Below are positions 52,671 to 61,869 of a stretch of 64,000 nt of DNA, piece by piece. Below the pieces are notes generated by a model. That model did no database searches and was not told the origin of the DNA. It saw only the letters and a list, made by a program, of their open reading frames with translations. A program made the translations under genes and the position numbers. Each line of letters opens with the position of its first letter. Position 1 is the first letter of the stretch. Origin of the DNA: Mariniphaga sediminis (lineage in GTDB: Bacteria; Bacteroidota; Bacteroidia; Bacteroidales; Prolixibacteraceae); contig NZ_QWET01000002.1 of assembly GCF_003573545.1 (NCBI RefSeq), forward strand, positions 124,001-188,000, in the 5' to 3' direction.

Positions 52671-54008
52671 CTACAAGTTCCTTACCTGTTCTTTAAACTG
52701 ATTTCCACGATCTTCATAATTTTCAAACAAATCGAAACTGGCGCAGGCAGGCGACAGTAACACGGTATCACCATTTCGGGCCAGGTAGTAGGCGGCTTTC
52801 ACTGCTTCTTCCATACTGGAAGCATCCACCACATTTTTAGCTACGGTATCGAAAGCGGCATGCAACTTCGAATTATCTTTTCCGAGGCAGACAATTGCCT
52901 TCACCTTTTCTTTTACCAACGATTTCAACATGGAATAGTCATTTCCCTTGTCAATGCCCCCTGCAATCCATACAACGGGTTTGTGCATACTTTCGAGCGC
53001 ATACCATGTAGAATTTACATTTGTGGCTTTCGAGTCATTCACAAATTCAATTCCATGCACCCTCAGAAACCGCTCCAGCCGGTGCTCTACCCCCTGAAAC
53101 CCTGCCAGACTCTCGCGAAGCTGTTCGTTGCGGATTTCAAAAACCATACTGGCAATGCCTGCAGCCATGGAATTGTAAGTGTTGTGTTTTCCCTGTAATG
53201 ATAAATCCAGAATAGACATACTGAATTGTTTTTGGTTAAAATTTATAATCAATTTTTCGTCTGAGATGCCTGCTCCCGGCTCAACCGGATCTTTTAATCC
53301 AAAGGGGATGCAGGCAGCTTTTATCTCTCTTTTCTCTAATTCTTTTTGAATGATTTCATCATCGGAACAACAGATAAAAAAATCATTTTTTGTCTGGTTT
53401 TGAATAATGCGAAACTTCGAATCAACATAGTTTTGCATATGGTAACCGTACCGGTCGAGGTGGTCGGGTGTAATGTTGAGCAACACCGCCACATCGGCCT
53501 TAAAATCATACATACCATCAAGTTGAAAACTACTCAGCTCAATCACATATATATCGTGCTGTTCATTAGCAACCTGTCCGGCAAAACTTTTTCCTACATT
53601 TCCTGCCAGCCCCACATTCAGTCCTGCATTTTTCAGGATGTGATAAGTAAGCAGCGTAGTGGTAGTTTTCCCGTTACTTCCTGTAATACATATTGTTTTA
53701 GCGTTTGTATACCTTCCGGCAAATTCAATCTCGGAAATAACCGGAATCCCATTTTTATGCAACTTTTGAATCAGCGGAGCCGTGTCCGGTATTCCGGGAC
53801 TTTTTATGACGGTTTCGCTTTTTAAAATTTTTTCTTCTGAATGTTGCCCTTCTTCAAACTCAATATGGTGTTGTAAAAGAACGTTTTTGTATTTCTCTTT
53901 TATTTTGCCCAGATCGGAAACAAACACAGCAAACCCCTGTTTTTGCGCCAGGATGGCTGATCCCAATCCGCTTTCGCCTGCTCCCAATATGACAACACTT
54001 TTTTTCAA
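52671..54008 (-). CDS. murD: UDP-N-acetylmuramoylalanine--D-glutamate ligase
   Basis: A 445-residue Mur ligase: VVILGAGESGLGSAIL (UDP site), GSNGKTTTTLLTYH (P-loop), LNITPDHLDRYG and NDSKATNVNSTWYAL, where the SKATN motif is MurD-typical. It adds D-Glu. Only 1 bp separates it from mraY. Confidence 0.95.
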   Translation of the reverse strand: MKKSVVILGAGESGLGSAILAQKQGFAVFVSDLGKIKEKYKNVLLQHHIEFEEGQHSEEKILKSETVIKSPGIPDTAPLIQKLHKNGIPVISEIEFAGRYTNAKTICITGSNGKTTTTLLTYHILKNAGLNVGLAGNVGKSFAGQVANEQHDIYVIELSSFQLDGMYDFKADVAVLLNITPDHLDRYGYHMQNYVDSKFRIIQNQTKNDFFICCSDDEIIQKELEKREIKAACIPFGLKDPVEPGAGISDEKLIINFNQKQFSMSILDLSLQGKHNTYNSMAAGIASMVFEIRNEQLRESLAGFQGVEHRLERFLRVHGIEFVNDSKATNVNSTWYALESMHKPVVWIAGGIDKGNDYSMLKSLVKEKVKAIVCLGKDNSKLHAAFDTVAKNVVDASSMEEAVKAAYYLARNGDTVLLSPACASFDLFENYEDRGNQFKEQVRNL

Positions 54009-54009
54009 A

Positions 54010-55260
54010 CTACCTGACTTTTAAGGTTACCACTGTTAGAACTGCCAGAATGATCCCTACAATCCAGAAACGGGCAACAATCTTTGCTTCGTGAATGCCC
54101 TTCTTCTGATAATGATGGTGAATGGGACTCATTAAAAATACCCGGCGTCCTTCGCCGTATTTACGTTTGGTGTATTTAAACCAGGCTACCTGAATAATAA
54201 CCGACAGGTTTTCAACCAGAAAAATTCCACACAACAACGGAATCAGAATTTCTTTTCTGATAATAACTGAAAAAACAGCCAAAATGCCTCCCAATGCCAG
54301 GCTACCTGTGTCGCCCATAAATACCTGGGCCGGATAAGAGTTGTACCATAAAAAACCTACGGTGGCCCCGATAAATGCAGATACAAAGATGGTAAGTTCA
54401 CCCACATTGGGGATGTACATGATGTTGAGGTAATCAGAATAAATAACGTTCCCGCTCACGTAAGCCAAAATCCCCAGAGTAGCCCCGCTAATGGCCGAGG
54501 TTCCGGTAGCCAGCCCGTCGAGGCCGTCAGTTAAATTAGCTGCGTTGGAAACTGCGGTAATAATTAATATGATGGCCAAAGCATAAATTACCCATTTGAG
54601 CCACGAAGCGGCATCTCCTGCAAATGCTACCAGCCATTCATAATCAAATTCATTCTTTTTAATAAACGGAATAGTGGTTTTGGTCGATTTTACATCCTCA
54701 GTCACATACTGCAATCTCTGCTGCCCGGTTTCCGGATCCACTACAATCTCACGCAAATCGGTACCCGTAGGACTTTGCACATTCTCTCTTACTTTCACAT
54801 CATCGCTCAGAAAAAGGGTGGCCGCCACAAACAATCCCAGGCTCACCTGTCCCAATATTTTGAACTTTCCTGCGAGCCCCTGTTTGTTTTTCATGAATAC
54901 CTTAATGTAGTCGTCGATAAAACCAATAAGCCCCAGAAAAGCGGTGGTGATGAGCATGAGCAGAATATAAACATTATCGAGCCGGGCAAAAAGCAGCGTA
55001 GGCAGAATAATGGCAAACAGGATGATTAACCCTCCCATGGTGGGGGTTCCTTTTTTTTGCACCTGCCCTTCCAAACCAAGGTCACGCACCTCTTCACCAA
55101 TTTGCTTTCGCTGCAGAAGGCGGATCATTTTTTTACCAAAGGCGGTGGTTATGAAAAGCGACAAAATAATGGCCGCCCCCGACCGGAACGAAATGTACTG
55201 AAACATCCCCACTCCGGGGATATTGGTATCGGCTAGCCATTCATACAAATAATACAGCAT
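54010..55260 (-). CDS. mraY: Phospho-N-acetylmuramoyl-pentapeptide transferase
   Basis: A 416-residue polytopic membrane enzyme making lipid [23 protein letters not shown] (catalytic DD) and [12 protein letters not shown] are the family motifs, and the end has [11 protein letters not shown]. It carries a longer loop (about 150-215, with [13 protein letters not shown]) than E. coli MraY, as Bacteroidota enzymes do. Located between murE and murD. Confidence 0.96.
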   Translation of the reverse strand: MLYYLYEWLADTNIPGVGMFQYISFRSGAAIILSLFITTAFGKKMIRLLQRKQIGEEVRDLGLEGQVQKKGTPTMGGLIILFAIILPTLLFARLDNVYILLMLITTAFLGLIGFIDDYIKVFMKNKQGLAGKFKILGQVSLGLFVAATLFLSDDVKVRENVQSPTGTDLREIVVDPETGQQRLQYVTEDVKSTKTTIPFIKKNEFDYEWLVAFAGDAASWLKWVIYALAIILIITAVSNAANLTDGLDGLATGTSAISGATLGILAYVSGNVIYSDYLNIMYIPNVGELTIFVSAFIGATVGFLWYNSYPAQVFMGDTGSLALGGILAVFSVIIRKEILIPLLCGIFLVENLSVIIQVAWFKYTKRKYGEGRRVFLMSPIHHHYQKKGIHEAKIVARFWIVGIILAVLTVVTLKVR

Positions 55261-55273
55261 ATCTTTCTAATCG

Positions 55274-56734
55274 TTAATCATCAATCCCAAAACATTTTTT
55301 TATCTCTTCCACATCGTCAAAATGATGCTTCACCCCATTTACATCCTGGTAATTTTCATGCCCTTTTCCGGCAATCAGAATAATATCTCCCGGCTGCGCA
55401 AGCAAGGATGCCGTTTTAATGGCTTCCCTTCTGTTTTCAATTGAAACAACCTTGTTTTTATATAGAGTTTCCACACCGGCTTCCATGTCACGGATAATTT
55501 GCGCCGGGTTTTCAGTCCGCGGATTGTCTGAAGTCAGAATAACCTTGTCGCTACCCAAAACAGCTTCTTTCGCCATCTCGGGGCGCTTGGTTTTATCCCG
55601 GTCGCCTCCGGCGCCAACTACAGTAATAACCTGCTCCTTTCCTGTCCGGATACCTGAAATAGCTACCAAAACATTTTTCAATGCGTCGGGTGTGTGGGCA
55701 TAATCCACGATGGCAAGCTTTCCGTCAACACTCCGGATGGATTCAAACCGCCCTTTTACCGGTTCGAGATTACTAATATGTGTAAGCACCTCCCCGGCAT
55801 CCTGTCCCAGGTTCACCGCAACGGCATAAACCGCCAGCAGGTTAGACGCATTGAACTTCCCCACAAAACGGGTCCATACCTCCTGGCCCTCCAGGTTAAG
55901 CAGCATGCCGTTAAAATGAGTTTCAAGCACTTTACACCGGAAGTCTGCCATTGCCCGGTTGGAGTAGGTTATTTTCCGTGCCTCTGAATTTTGCACCATC
56001 ACCAATCCGTTTTTATCATCGATGTTGGTCAGGGCAAAAGCCTCAGAAGGGAGTTGGTCGAAAAACCGTTGTTTTGCCCGGATATATTCTGCAAACGTCT
56101 TATGATAGTCGAGGTGATCGTGCGTAATATTGGTAAACACACCGCCGGAAAACTCAATGCCGGCAATCCGTTGCTGATGAACTGAATGTGAGCTCACTTC
56201 CATGAAACAGTATGCACAGCCGGCATCTGCCATTTGTGCCATCAACTGCTGAATTTTTAATGCATCGGGCGTAGTGTGCGACGCTGTTTCTTCGGTTTCG
56301 TTTATCCGGTAAGAAATAGTGGAAATAAGTCCGGTATTATACCCCAGCTCCCTGAATAACCGGAACAGCAAGGTAGCAATGCTTGTTTTTCCGTTGGTGC
56401 CGGTAATGCCTATTACCTTCATTTTGCGGGAAGGGAAACCATAAAATGCCGATGCCAGCAGCCCCGTTACCTGAATGGTATCAGCCACTTTCACAAACAC
56501 ACTATTTTCGGGCATTTTATCAACCGGAAACTCTTCGCAAAAAATAACGGAAGCTCCGCTTTCCAAGGCTGCCGGAATAAACCGGTGCCCGTCGACATGG
56601 ATGCCACGCTGGGCAACAAAAGCAGTGCCCGGCTGTACCTTTCGCGAATCAAACTCAACAGCTTTTACCTCCGGGTTTGCATCCCCGCGAACCTCTAAAT
56701 AATCAATATGTTTCAGCAGTTCTTCTAACTTCAT
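55274..56734 (-). CDS. murE: UDP-MurNAc-L-Ala-D-Glu--diaminopimelate ligase
   Basis: A 486-residue Mur ligase. GITGTNGKTSIATLLF is the P-loop, FTNITHDHLDYHKTF the Mg/ATP region and TSDNPRTENPAQI contains DNPR, the motif that in MurE selects meso-diaminopimelate. It adds the third stem residue. Gaps of 2 and 13 bp to neighbours. Confidence 0.95.
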   Translation of the reverse strand: MKLEELLKHIDYLEVRGDANPEVKAVEFDSRKVQPGTAFVAQRGIHVDGHRFIPAALESGASVIFCEEFPVDKMPENSVFVKVADTIQVTGLLASAFYGFPSRKMKVIGITGTNGKTSIATLLFRLFRELGYNTGLISTISYRINETEETASHTTPDALKIQQLMAQMADAGCAYCFMEVSSHSVHQQRIAGIEFSGGVFTNITHDHLDYHKTFAEYIRAKQRFFDQLPSEAFALTNIDDKNGLVMVQNSEARKITYSNRAMADFRCKVLETHFNGMLLNLEGQEVWTRFVGKFNASNLLAVYAVAVNLGQDAGEVLTHISNLEPVKGRFESIRSVDGKLAIVDYAHTPDALKNVLVAISGIRTGKEQVITVVGAGGDRDKTKRPEMAKEAVLGSDKVILTSDNPRTENPAQIIRDMEAGVETLYKNKVVSIENRREAIKTASLLAQPGDIILIAGKGHENYQDVNGVKHHFDDVEEIKKCFGIDD

Positions 56735-56736
56735 TT

Positions 56737-58860
56737 TTAACCTAATGTAAGATATACCTGTGCCCCCCGGGAAAAAGCGGCCCCCGGTTGCAACGATTGT
56801 GATTTTACTTTGCCAATCCCATCAATTCTCACCCGTAGCCCTGCATTTTCAAGAATAAAAATGGCATCGCTGGCTCCCATTCCCCGCACATCGGGAACTT
56901 TTCCCTCCGGAATTTCCAGCTCATCGAGAACCAGTCCGTTGTCTGACTTTTTAACGGTAACCAGCGGGGTAACCGGCTTACCGGTTATATTCCGAATGTT
57001 CAATTCCTCTGCAATGCGGATAATATTTTCAGAACCTCCCTTTTTAATTTCAGGAAAAACCGGAGCTTCCGGATTTTCGGGATCTTCCTCCGGCTCTTTA
57101 AAGAGACTCCGAATGGCATACACCCGCTCGGCAATTTCTTTAAAAACCGGTCCGGCAACCGATCCTCCGTAATAGGCGCCTCCGCGTGGATTATTTATGG
57201 TTACAATGATTGAATATTCCGGATCGTCAGCAGGAAAATATCCGGCAAACGAAGCAAGGTACATTCCTTTCTGGTATCCTCCCTGTCCGGTAGCCACCTG
57301 GGCTGTTCCTGTTTTTCCGGCAATTTTAAACCACGGATTCCGCAGTGAACGCCCGGTTCCGTTTTCGCAAGCTCCTTCCAGCATCTTTTGTGCCTGCCCT
57401 ACCGTTTCACTGGTGGCAATCATAGGGTTCAACACTTCCGGCTTAAACTCTTTAACCAGCACCCCATTCTCTCTTATTTCTTTCACAAGCCGGGGTTTCA
57501 ACATCTTCCCATTATTGGCCACAGCATTGTAAAAAGTCAATACTTGCAGTGGTGTCATTTTCGATTCATATCCGTATGACATCCAGGCCAGTGTGGTTCC
57601 CCACCAGTCGGAATCGCCCGGGTACTTAAAAAATGGTTGGCCCTCGCCTTTTATTTCCAGGCCAAGTGGCTTATTCAACCCAAACCCGTAAATGCGATCC
57701 ACAAATTTTTTCGGATTTCCTTCGTAAGCAGAGATGATAATTTTAGCCACCCCTACGTTGGAAGACTTTTCAAAAATTTGTTTTACAGTCATTTCTCCGT
57801 GACCACCATAACGGTAGTCACTGTCGTAAATAGTGCGTCCGCGGTATTTCCACACACCACTTCCGGTATCGTATACATCACTGGTATCAATTATTCCGTC
57901 TTCCATGGCAGCCATCAACGAAACAAGTTTGAAGGTAGAGCCCGGTTCGTAACACCCCTGGTTGCCTAATGCATAATTGTAATTTTCGGCATATTCACCA
58001 TTTTCTTTTCCCAGGTTGGCAATCGCCTTAATTTCCCCGGTTTTCACCTCCATGAGGATAGCTGTTCCCCAATCGGCGTCATTCTTTTCCAGGTTTCGCC
58101 GCAGGGCACTTTCCGTAATATCCTGCATTTTTACATTAATGGTAGTAAAAATGTCCATTCCATCTTGTGGCTCAATCTCAGTGCGCGTTACCCATCTTCC
58201 CGAAAGGTTTTCGCGGTAGCTGATACCTTCTTTCCCTTTGAGGTACTGTTCGTAAGCGCCTTCCAATCCGGTGTAACCGATGTTACCATGCACCCCGCCG
58301 TACGCCCCTTTATTAAGGTCACCAATGGTACGAAGGGCCAAAGACCCCAATGGGGCAACCCGTTGATTCTCCTGCTCAATGATCATTCCGCCGCCAAAAC
58401 GCCCCCTGCGCAGAATAGGGAACTTTTTGATTTGTTTAAGCTCCTGAAAATCGACCTTACGCGGAGTAAGCATAAACCCCCGGTTTTTTGCCCGATAGGC
58501 AGCATTCAGTCTTCTGTTGTATTCGGCTCTTGAGGCATCCTTAAAAAACCGGGAAAGATAATATGCCAGCGAATCACTTTCTTCGCTGTACACCCGTTTT
58601 ACTCCTTCAGCAGCCAGGTCAATTCGCACATAATATCCGGGAACAGAAGTAGCCAACACACTCCCGTCTTCGGCACAAATATTTCCACGGTTCGGATCAA
58701 TTGTAACCGTATTCTCTTTCAGATTTTTTGCAATCTTTTCCCAGCGTTCATTTTTAATCTGCTGTACGGAAATCATCTTAAAAATCACCACCATCCCGAA
58801 TAACATCAGGAAAAAGTAGAGAATTGCTATGCGTGATACTATTGATTTTCTGATTTCCAT
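56737..58860 (-). CDS. ftsI: Septal transpeptidase FtsI (PBP3-like) with PASTA domain
   Basis: A 707-residue class B penicillin-binding protein. Membrane helix at about 12-30, then a dimerisation domain, then the transpeptidase with S308-TFK (GSTFKLV), S366-S-N and K516-TG (AGKTGTAQV). A C-terminal PASTA domain (about 645-707, VPDVRGMGASDAIFILENAG) is present, as in Bacteroidota and Gram-positives but not E. coli. It crosslinks septal peptidoglycan together with FtsW. Confidence 0.95.
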   Translation of the reverse strand: MEIRKSIVSRIAILYFFLMLFGMVVIFKMISVQQIKNERWEKIAKNLKENTVTIDPNRGNICAEDGSVLATSVPGYYVRIDLAAEGVKRVYSEESDSLAYYLSRFFKDASRAEYNRRLNAAYRAKNRGFMLTPRKVDFQELKQIKKFPILRRGRFGGGMIIEQENQRVAPLGSLALRTIGDLNKGAYGGVHGNIGYTGLEGAYEQYLKGKEGISYRENLSGRWVTRTEIEPQDGMDIFTTINVKMQDITESALRRNLEKNDADWGTAILMEVKTGEIKAIANLGKENGEYAENYNYALGNQGCYEPGSTFKLVSLMAAMEDGIIDTSDVYDTGSGVWKYRGRTIYDSDYRYGGHGEMTVKQIFEKSSNVGVAKIIISAYEGNPKKFVDRIYGFGLNKPLGLEIKGEGQPFFKYPGDSDWWGTTLAWMSYGYESKMTPLQVLTFYNAVANNGKMLKPRLVKEIRENGVLVKEFKPEVLNPMIATSETVGQAQKMLEGACENGTGRSLRNPWFKIAGKTGTAQVATGQGGYQKGMYLASFAGYFPADDPEYSIIVTINNPRGGAYYGGSVAGPVFKEIAERVYAIRSLFKEPEEDPENPEAPVFPEIKKGGSENIIRIAEELNIRNITGKPVTPLVTVKKSDNGLVLDELEIPEGKVPDVRGMGASDAIFILENAGLRVRIDGIGKVKSQSLQPGAAFSRGAQVYLTLG

Positions 58861-58866
58861 TCTGCT

Positions 58867-59214
58867 TTACTTTTTGGGAACGATGATTTTTTGCGGTGGC
58901 CTCACCGTTTCTTCCAACTCTATTCCGGCCTGCTGCACTTTTTCCAATACTTCCGACGGCCTGCTGGCATCCATCAGTTTTGCCGACATGGTAATCGACT
59001 CGGAACGTAACTCATCTAGCGTATCCTGAACTATCTCAATTTGCCGGATGGTTCGTTCCGACCAGTTACGGTTTGTAATGAGCCCCAACGCAAAAAATGC
59101 CAACAATCCCAGAAACGGCAATTGCTGGGTAAACCGGTCATCGGTGAGGATAGTCCCCCCGAGAAACGATTTCATTCCGCCTTTTTTTCTGCTATTTCCC
59201 GTTTTTTCTGCCAT
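58867..59214 (-). CDS. ftsL: FtsL-like division protein
   Basis: A 115-residue bitopic protein: basic cytoplasmic N-terminus (SRKKGGMKSF), a membrane helix at about 36-50 (LPFLGLLAFFALGLI), then a probable coiled coil (TIRQIEIVQDTLDELRSE). Sequence alone is weak, but place between rsmH and ftsI identifies it. I start at 59214 (MAEKTG), 1 bp after the rsmH stop; a longer frame would run into rsmH. Confidence 0.83.
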   Translation of the reverse strand: MAEKTGNSRKKGGMKSFLGGTILTDDRFTQQLPFLGLLAFFALGLITNRNWSERTIRQIEIVQDTLDELRSESITMSAKLMDASRPSEVLEKVQQAGIELEETVRPPQKIIVPKK

Positions 59215-59215
59215 A

Positions 59216-60118
59216 TTATATCTTTTCAGCAATACGTAATTTTGCACTCCGTGCCCTCACATTACGTTCTATCTCATCCGGCTGCGGAGTAATTACCTTT
59301 CTGTTTATTAACAGAAAAGGACTTTTTACATTTCCATAAAAATCTTTTTCAACCTTTCCTTCAAAATTTCCTGACTTCATAAAATTCTTACAAATCCGAT
59401 CTTCCAGGCTGTGGTAGGTAATTACCGCTAACCTTCCTCCCGGTTTAATAAAATCAAGAGTAGCCTGCAAAAAATCCTTCAATGCCTCCATTTCATCATT
59501 CACCTCGATACGAAGCGACTGAAACACCTGCGCCAGGTATTTATTCTCATTCCCACGGGGAGCGTGGTGTGAAACAATCTCCTTCAGTTGTTCGGTTGTT
59601 TTTACCGGCTGCCGGTTTCTCTCTTTCAATATCTCCTGAACTAACCTTCCCGCATTCTTTATTTCGCCATACATTTTAAAAATAAAGACCAGTTGTTCGG
59701 CACTGTAACTGTTAATTACCTGTGCTGCATCAAGGGTTGCATTCCGGTTCATTCGCATATCGAGGTCCCCGTCAAAACGAAAGGAGAACCCACGGTCAGG
59801 CACATCAAAGTCGTGAGAGGATACACCCAGATCGGCAAAAATGGCATCCACCGACTCAACATTATAAAACCGCAGGAAATTACGGAGGTACCTGAAATTA
59901 TGCCGTATAAAAAAAAGCCGGTCATCGTGTATCACATTGCCGGCAGCATCCTCATCCTGGTCGAAGGCAAACAGCCGCCCGTTGCCCAGTTGTTGCAGGA
60001 TGAGCCGGGAGTGACCTCCCCCACCGTAGGTGGCGTCGACCACCTGCGCGCCGGGAAACAAATTCAACCCCTGAATGCTTTCTCCCGGCATCACCGGTAT
60101 GTGATACGGGTTAGTCAT
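59216..60118 (-). CDS. rsmH: 16S rRNA (cytosine1402-N4)-methyltransferase
   Basis: A 300-residue SAM-dependent methyltransferase: DATYGGGGHSRLIL is the SAM motif, FADLGVSSHDFDVPDRGFSF the family signature and ITYHSLEDRICKNFM the catalytic region. It methylates C1402 in the ribosomal P site. The start overlaps the mraZ stop by one base. Confidence 0.96.
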   Translation of the reverse strand: MTNPYHIPVMPGESIQGLNLFPGAQVVDATYGGGGHSRLILQQLGNGRLFAFDQDEDAAGNVIHDDRLFFIRHNFRYLRNFLRFYNVESVDAIFADLGVSSHDFDVPDRGFSFRFDGDLDMRMNRNATLDAAQVINSYSAEQLVFIFKMYGEIKNAGRLVQEILKERNRQPVKTTEQLKEIVSHHAPRGNENKYLAQVFQSLRIEVNDEMEALKDFLQATLDFIKPGGRLAVITYHSLEDRICKNFMKSGNFEGKVEKDFYGNVKSPFLLINRKVITPQPDEIERNVRARSAKLRIAEKI

Positions 60119-60576
60119 TATTCCGTTGTTCTACTCTTTCTTTTCTCTTTAAACCGCCGGGCAAAAGTTGCTTTGTCCATGCGTTGACTTTCGTAAACAT
60201 CTACATCCCACATCCGGATGGAAAGCCCCATTCCAATCAACCGCACATTCTTTTTCAGTTTCCCGTAACTGAAGTAGTCGGAAGGAATATTGATGCGCCC
60301 GTTGGCCGCCATTCCCACTTTGATAAAATTTTCGTAGAAAAACTGAAGAAATTCATCGTCCTCTTCGTCAAACGGGTCGAGTGTGCTCTTGAAAGCAGCT
60401 ACCCTGTCTTTCCAAAACCGTTCGGGGTAAATATCAAGACAATCCTTGAACAAATTTCGCTCAATAACCAGGGACTCCAGCGCCAGTTCACCCATCTCCT
60501 TTTTGAAGGCAGAAGGAAGCACAATGCGTCCTTTATCATCGATGGTTGCGTTATATGTTCCTGTAAATTCTGTCAT
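60118..60576 (-). CDS. mraZ: Transcriptional regulator MraZ
   Basis: A 152-residue protein with two SpoVT/AbrB-like MraZ repeats (ATIDDKGRIVLPSAFKKE and AANGRINIPSDYFSYG), each with the DxKGR-type motif, the second as AANGR. It is a DNA-binding repressor of the dcw operon. The frame is open another 70 codons upstream, but ATG 60576 (MTEFTGTYNATID) gives the normal length, and the upstream part carries the operator repeats. First gene of the operon. Confidence 0.94.
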   Translation of the reverse strand: MTEFTGTYNATIDDKGRIVLPSAFKKEMGELALESLVIERNLFKDCLDIYPERFWKDRVAAFKSTLDPFDEEDDEFLQFFYENFIKVGMAANGRINIPSDYFSYGKLKKNVRLIGMGLSIRMWDVDVYESQRMDKATFARRFKEKRKSRTTE

Positions 60577-60618
60577 TTTTGCGAAAAAGCATTGTTCGTC
60601 GAGGTAAAAGTAAGAATT

Positions 60619-60660
60619 TATTCCAAAATATTCCACTTCATTCCACTTTATTCCACTACA
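60619..60660 (-). promoter_or_regulatory. MraZ-type operator: four 10-bp repeats
   Basis: On the minus strand four TGGAA cores recur exactly every 10 bp (plus-strand TTCCA at 60621, 60631, 60641 and 60651), with AGTGGAAT-like surroundings and a degenerate fifth unit at 60661. MraZ binds arrays of GTG-containing direct repeats with 10-bp pitch in other bacteria. The array is about 45 bp upstream of mraZ. Confidence 0.75.
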
Positions 60661-60948
60661 CTCCCCTGGATATATTTGTTGAAAAAATGTTGATGATCTG
60701 TTCAAAAACTTTTCATTTCCACATGCACAAATAAACCAACGAACACATTTACAGTAAATTATTTTCAACAACCCATTTTTCAACACCCGTTAATAACTCC
60801 TGTTTAGCTTGTCCAAAACCGTTAAAAAGAATTACTTAAAGGTTAAGATGTAGAGGAAAAACAAAAAAATTCATCTTAAAAGCCGGAAATGATTTCCTAT
60901 TCCCTTTACTTTGTTCCCGATTTTTATTTAATTGCATAAAAAACGACA

Positions 60949-61797
60949 GTGAAAAAAGGCATAATAACTGATTTTAAACCCATAAATATCAGGGAATTAT
61001 TCGCATCAAAGAGCCCTGCACTGGCCCCAATAATACCCGGATTTGTTTACCGGTACTTTAACCGTATTATGCACATTGATTTTGTAAACGACCTGCTGAA
61101 AAGGCACGGACATTTAACAGGTAGCGACTTTGTTGATCAGGTAGTTACCGAATTCAACGTAAAGGTGCATCTTTACGGATTGGAAAACATCCCTGAATCA
61201 GGACGCTTCATTTTTGCCAGCAACCATCCGCTGGGTGGATTCGATGGCATGCTTCTGCTAAAAACAGTAGATGAAAAACTTGGAAACCCGAAATTTCTGA
61301 GCAATGACGTTTTGCTAGCCATTCCCCAACTGCGGGATTTGTTTGTTCCCGTAAACAAACATGGAGGACACAGCCGCATGGCTGCAATGCTGTTAAATGA
61401 GGCCTACAACTCTGACGCACAAATCCTTATTTTTCCCTCAGGATTAGCATCCAGAAGAATCAAGGGAAAAATTATTGATTTGGAATGGAAGAAGCACTTT
61501 ATTACCAAGGCCGTCCAATACAAACGCGATGTTATTCCGGTTTTTGTTGGGGGCCGGAACTCAAATCGGTTTTACAGGCTGGCCAATCTTCGGAAATTCC
61601 TCCATATTAAATGGAACCTTGAAATGTTCTTTTTGCCGGACGAAACCATGCGGCATCGCAATACCGATGTGCACATTTATTTTGGCAAACCAATCCCTTA
61701 TTCCACCTTCGATCGCTCCAAAACACACCAGCAATGGGCAGAATGGGTAAAAGAAAAAGCCTACCAACTACCTGGCATTATGGCTAATACAAATTAA
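60949..61797 (+). CDS. glsA: Lysophospholipid-type O-acyltransferase, probable glycine-lipid GlsA
   Basis: A 282-residue PlsC-family acyltransferase starting with GTG. The NHPLGGFDG motif is the HX4D catalytic box, and IFPSGLASRR is the phosphate/acceptor-binding motif. No signal peptide. It sits immediately before an OlsB-like N-acyltransferase; in Bacteroides the corresponding pair glsB/glsA makes N-acyl-glycine and then the O-acylated glycine lipid. By analogy this protein would add the second, ester-linked fatty acid. Divergent from mraZ; upstream region 60787-60948 shows no clear promoter. Confidence 0.72.
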   Translation: MKKGIITDFKPINIRELFASKSPALAPIIPGFVYRYFNRIMHIDFVNDLLKRHGHLTGSDFVDQVVTEFNVKVHLYGLENIPESGRFIFASNHPLGGFDGMLLLKTVDEKLGNPKFLSNDVLLAIPQLRDLFVPVNKHGGHSRMAAMLLNEAYNSDAQILIFPSGLASRRIKGKIIDLEWKKHFITKAVQYKRDVIPVFVGGRNSNRFYRLANLRKFLHIKWNLEMFFLPDETMRHRNTDVHIYFGKPIPYSTFDRSKTHQQWAEWVKEKAYQLPGIMANTN

Positions 61798-61832
61798 TAG
61801 GTGAGAGCAGATTCATTGTAATTCAATTTTTT

Positions 61833-61840
61833 TAATTTTG
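61833..61840 (+). promoter_or_regulatory. -7 promoter box for glsB-like gene
   Basis: TAATTTTG fits TAnnTTTG and lies 29 bp before the ATG at 61870, suggesting that the second acyltransferase can be transcribed independently of the first. Confidence 0.45.
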
Positions 61841-61869
61841 CACTCCGTTTTCATTTAAAAGATGACTTA

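Noticed and set aside
60619-60670. CRISPR-like short repeats upstream of mraZ
   Set aside because: The unit is only 10 bp with no unique spacers and there are no cas genes; an MraZ operator explains it.
60577-60786. 70-codon upstream extension of mraZ
   Set aside because: It covers the operator repeats, has no MraZ-like sequence, and the ATG at 60576 gives the standard 152-residue protein.
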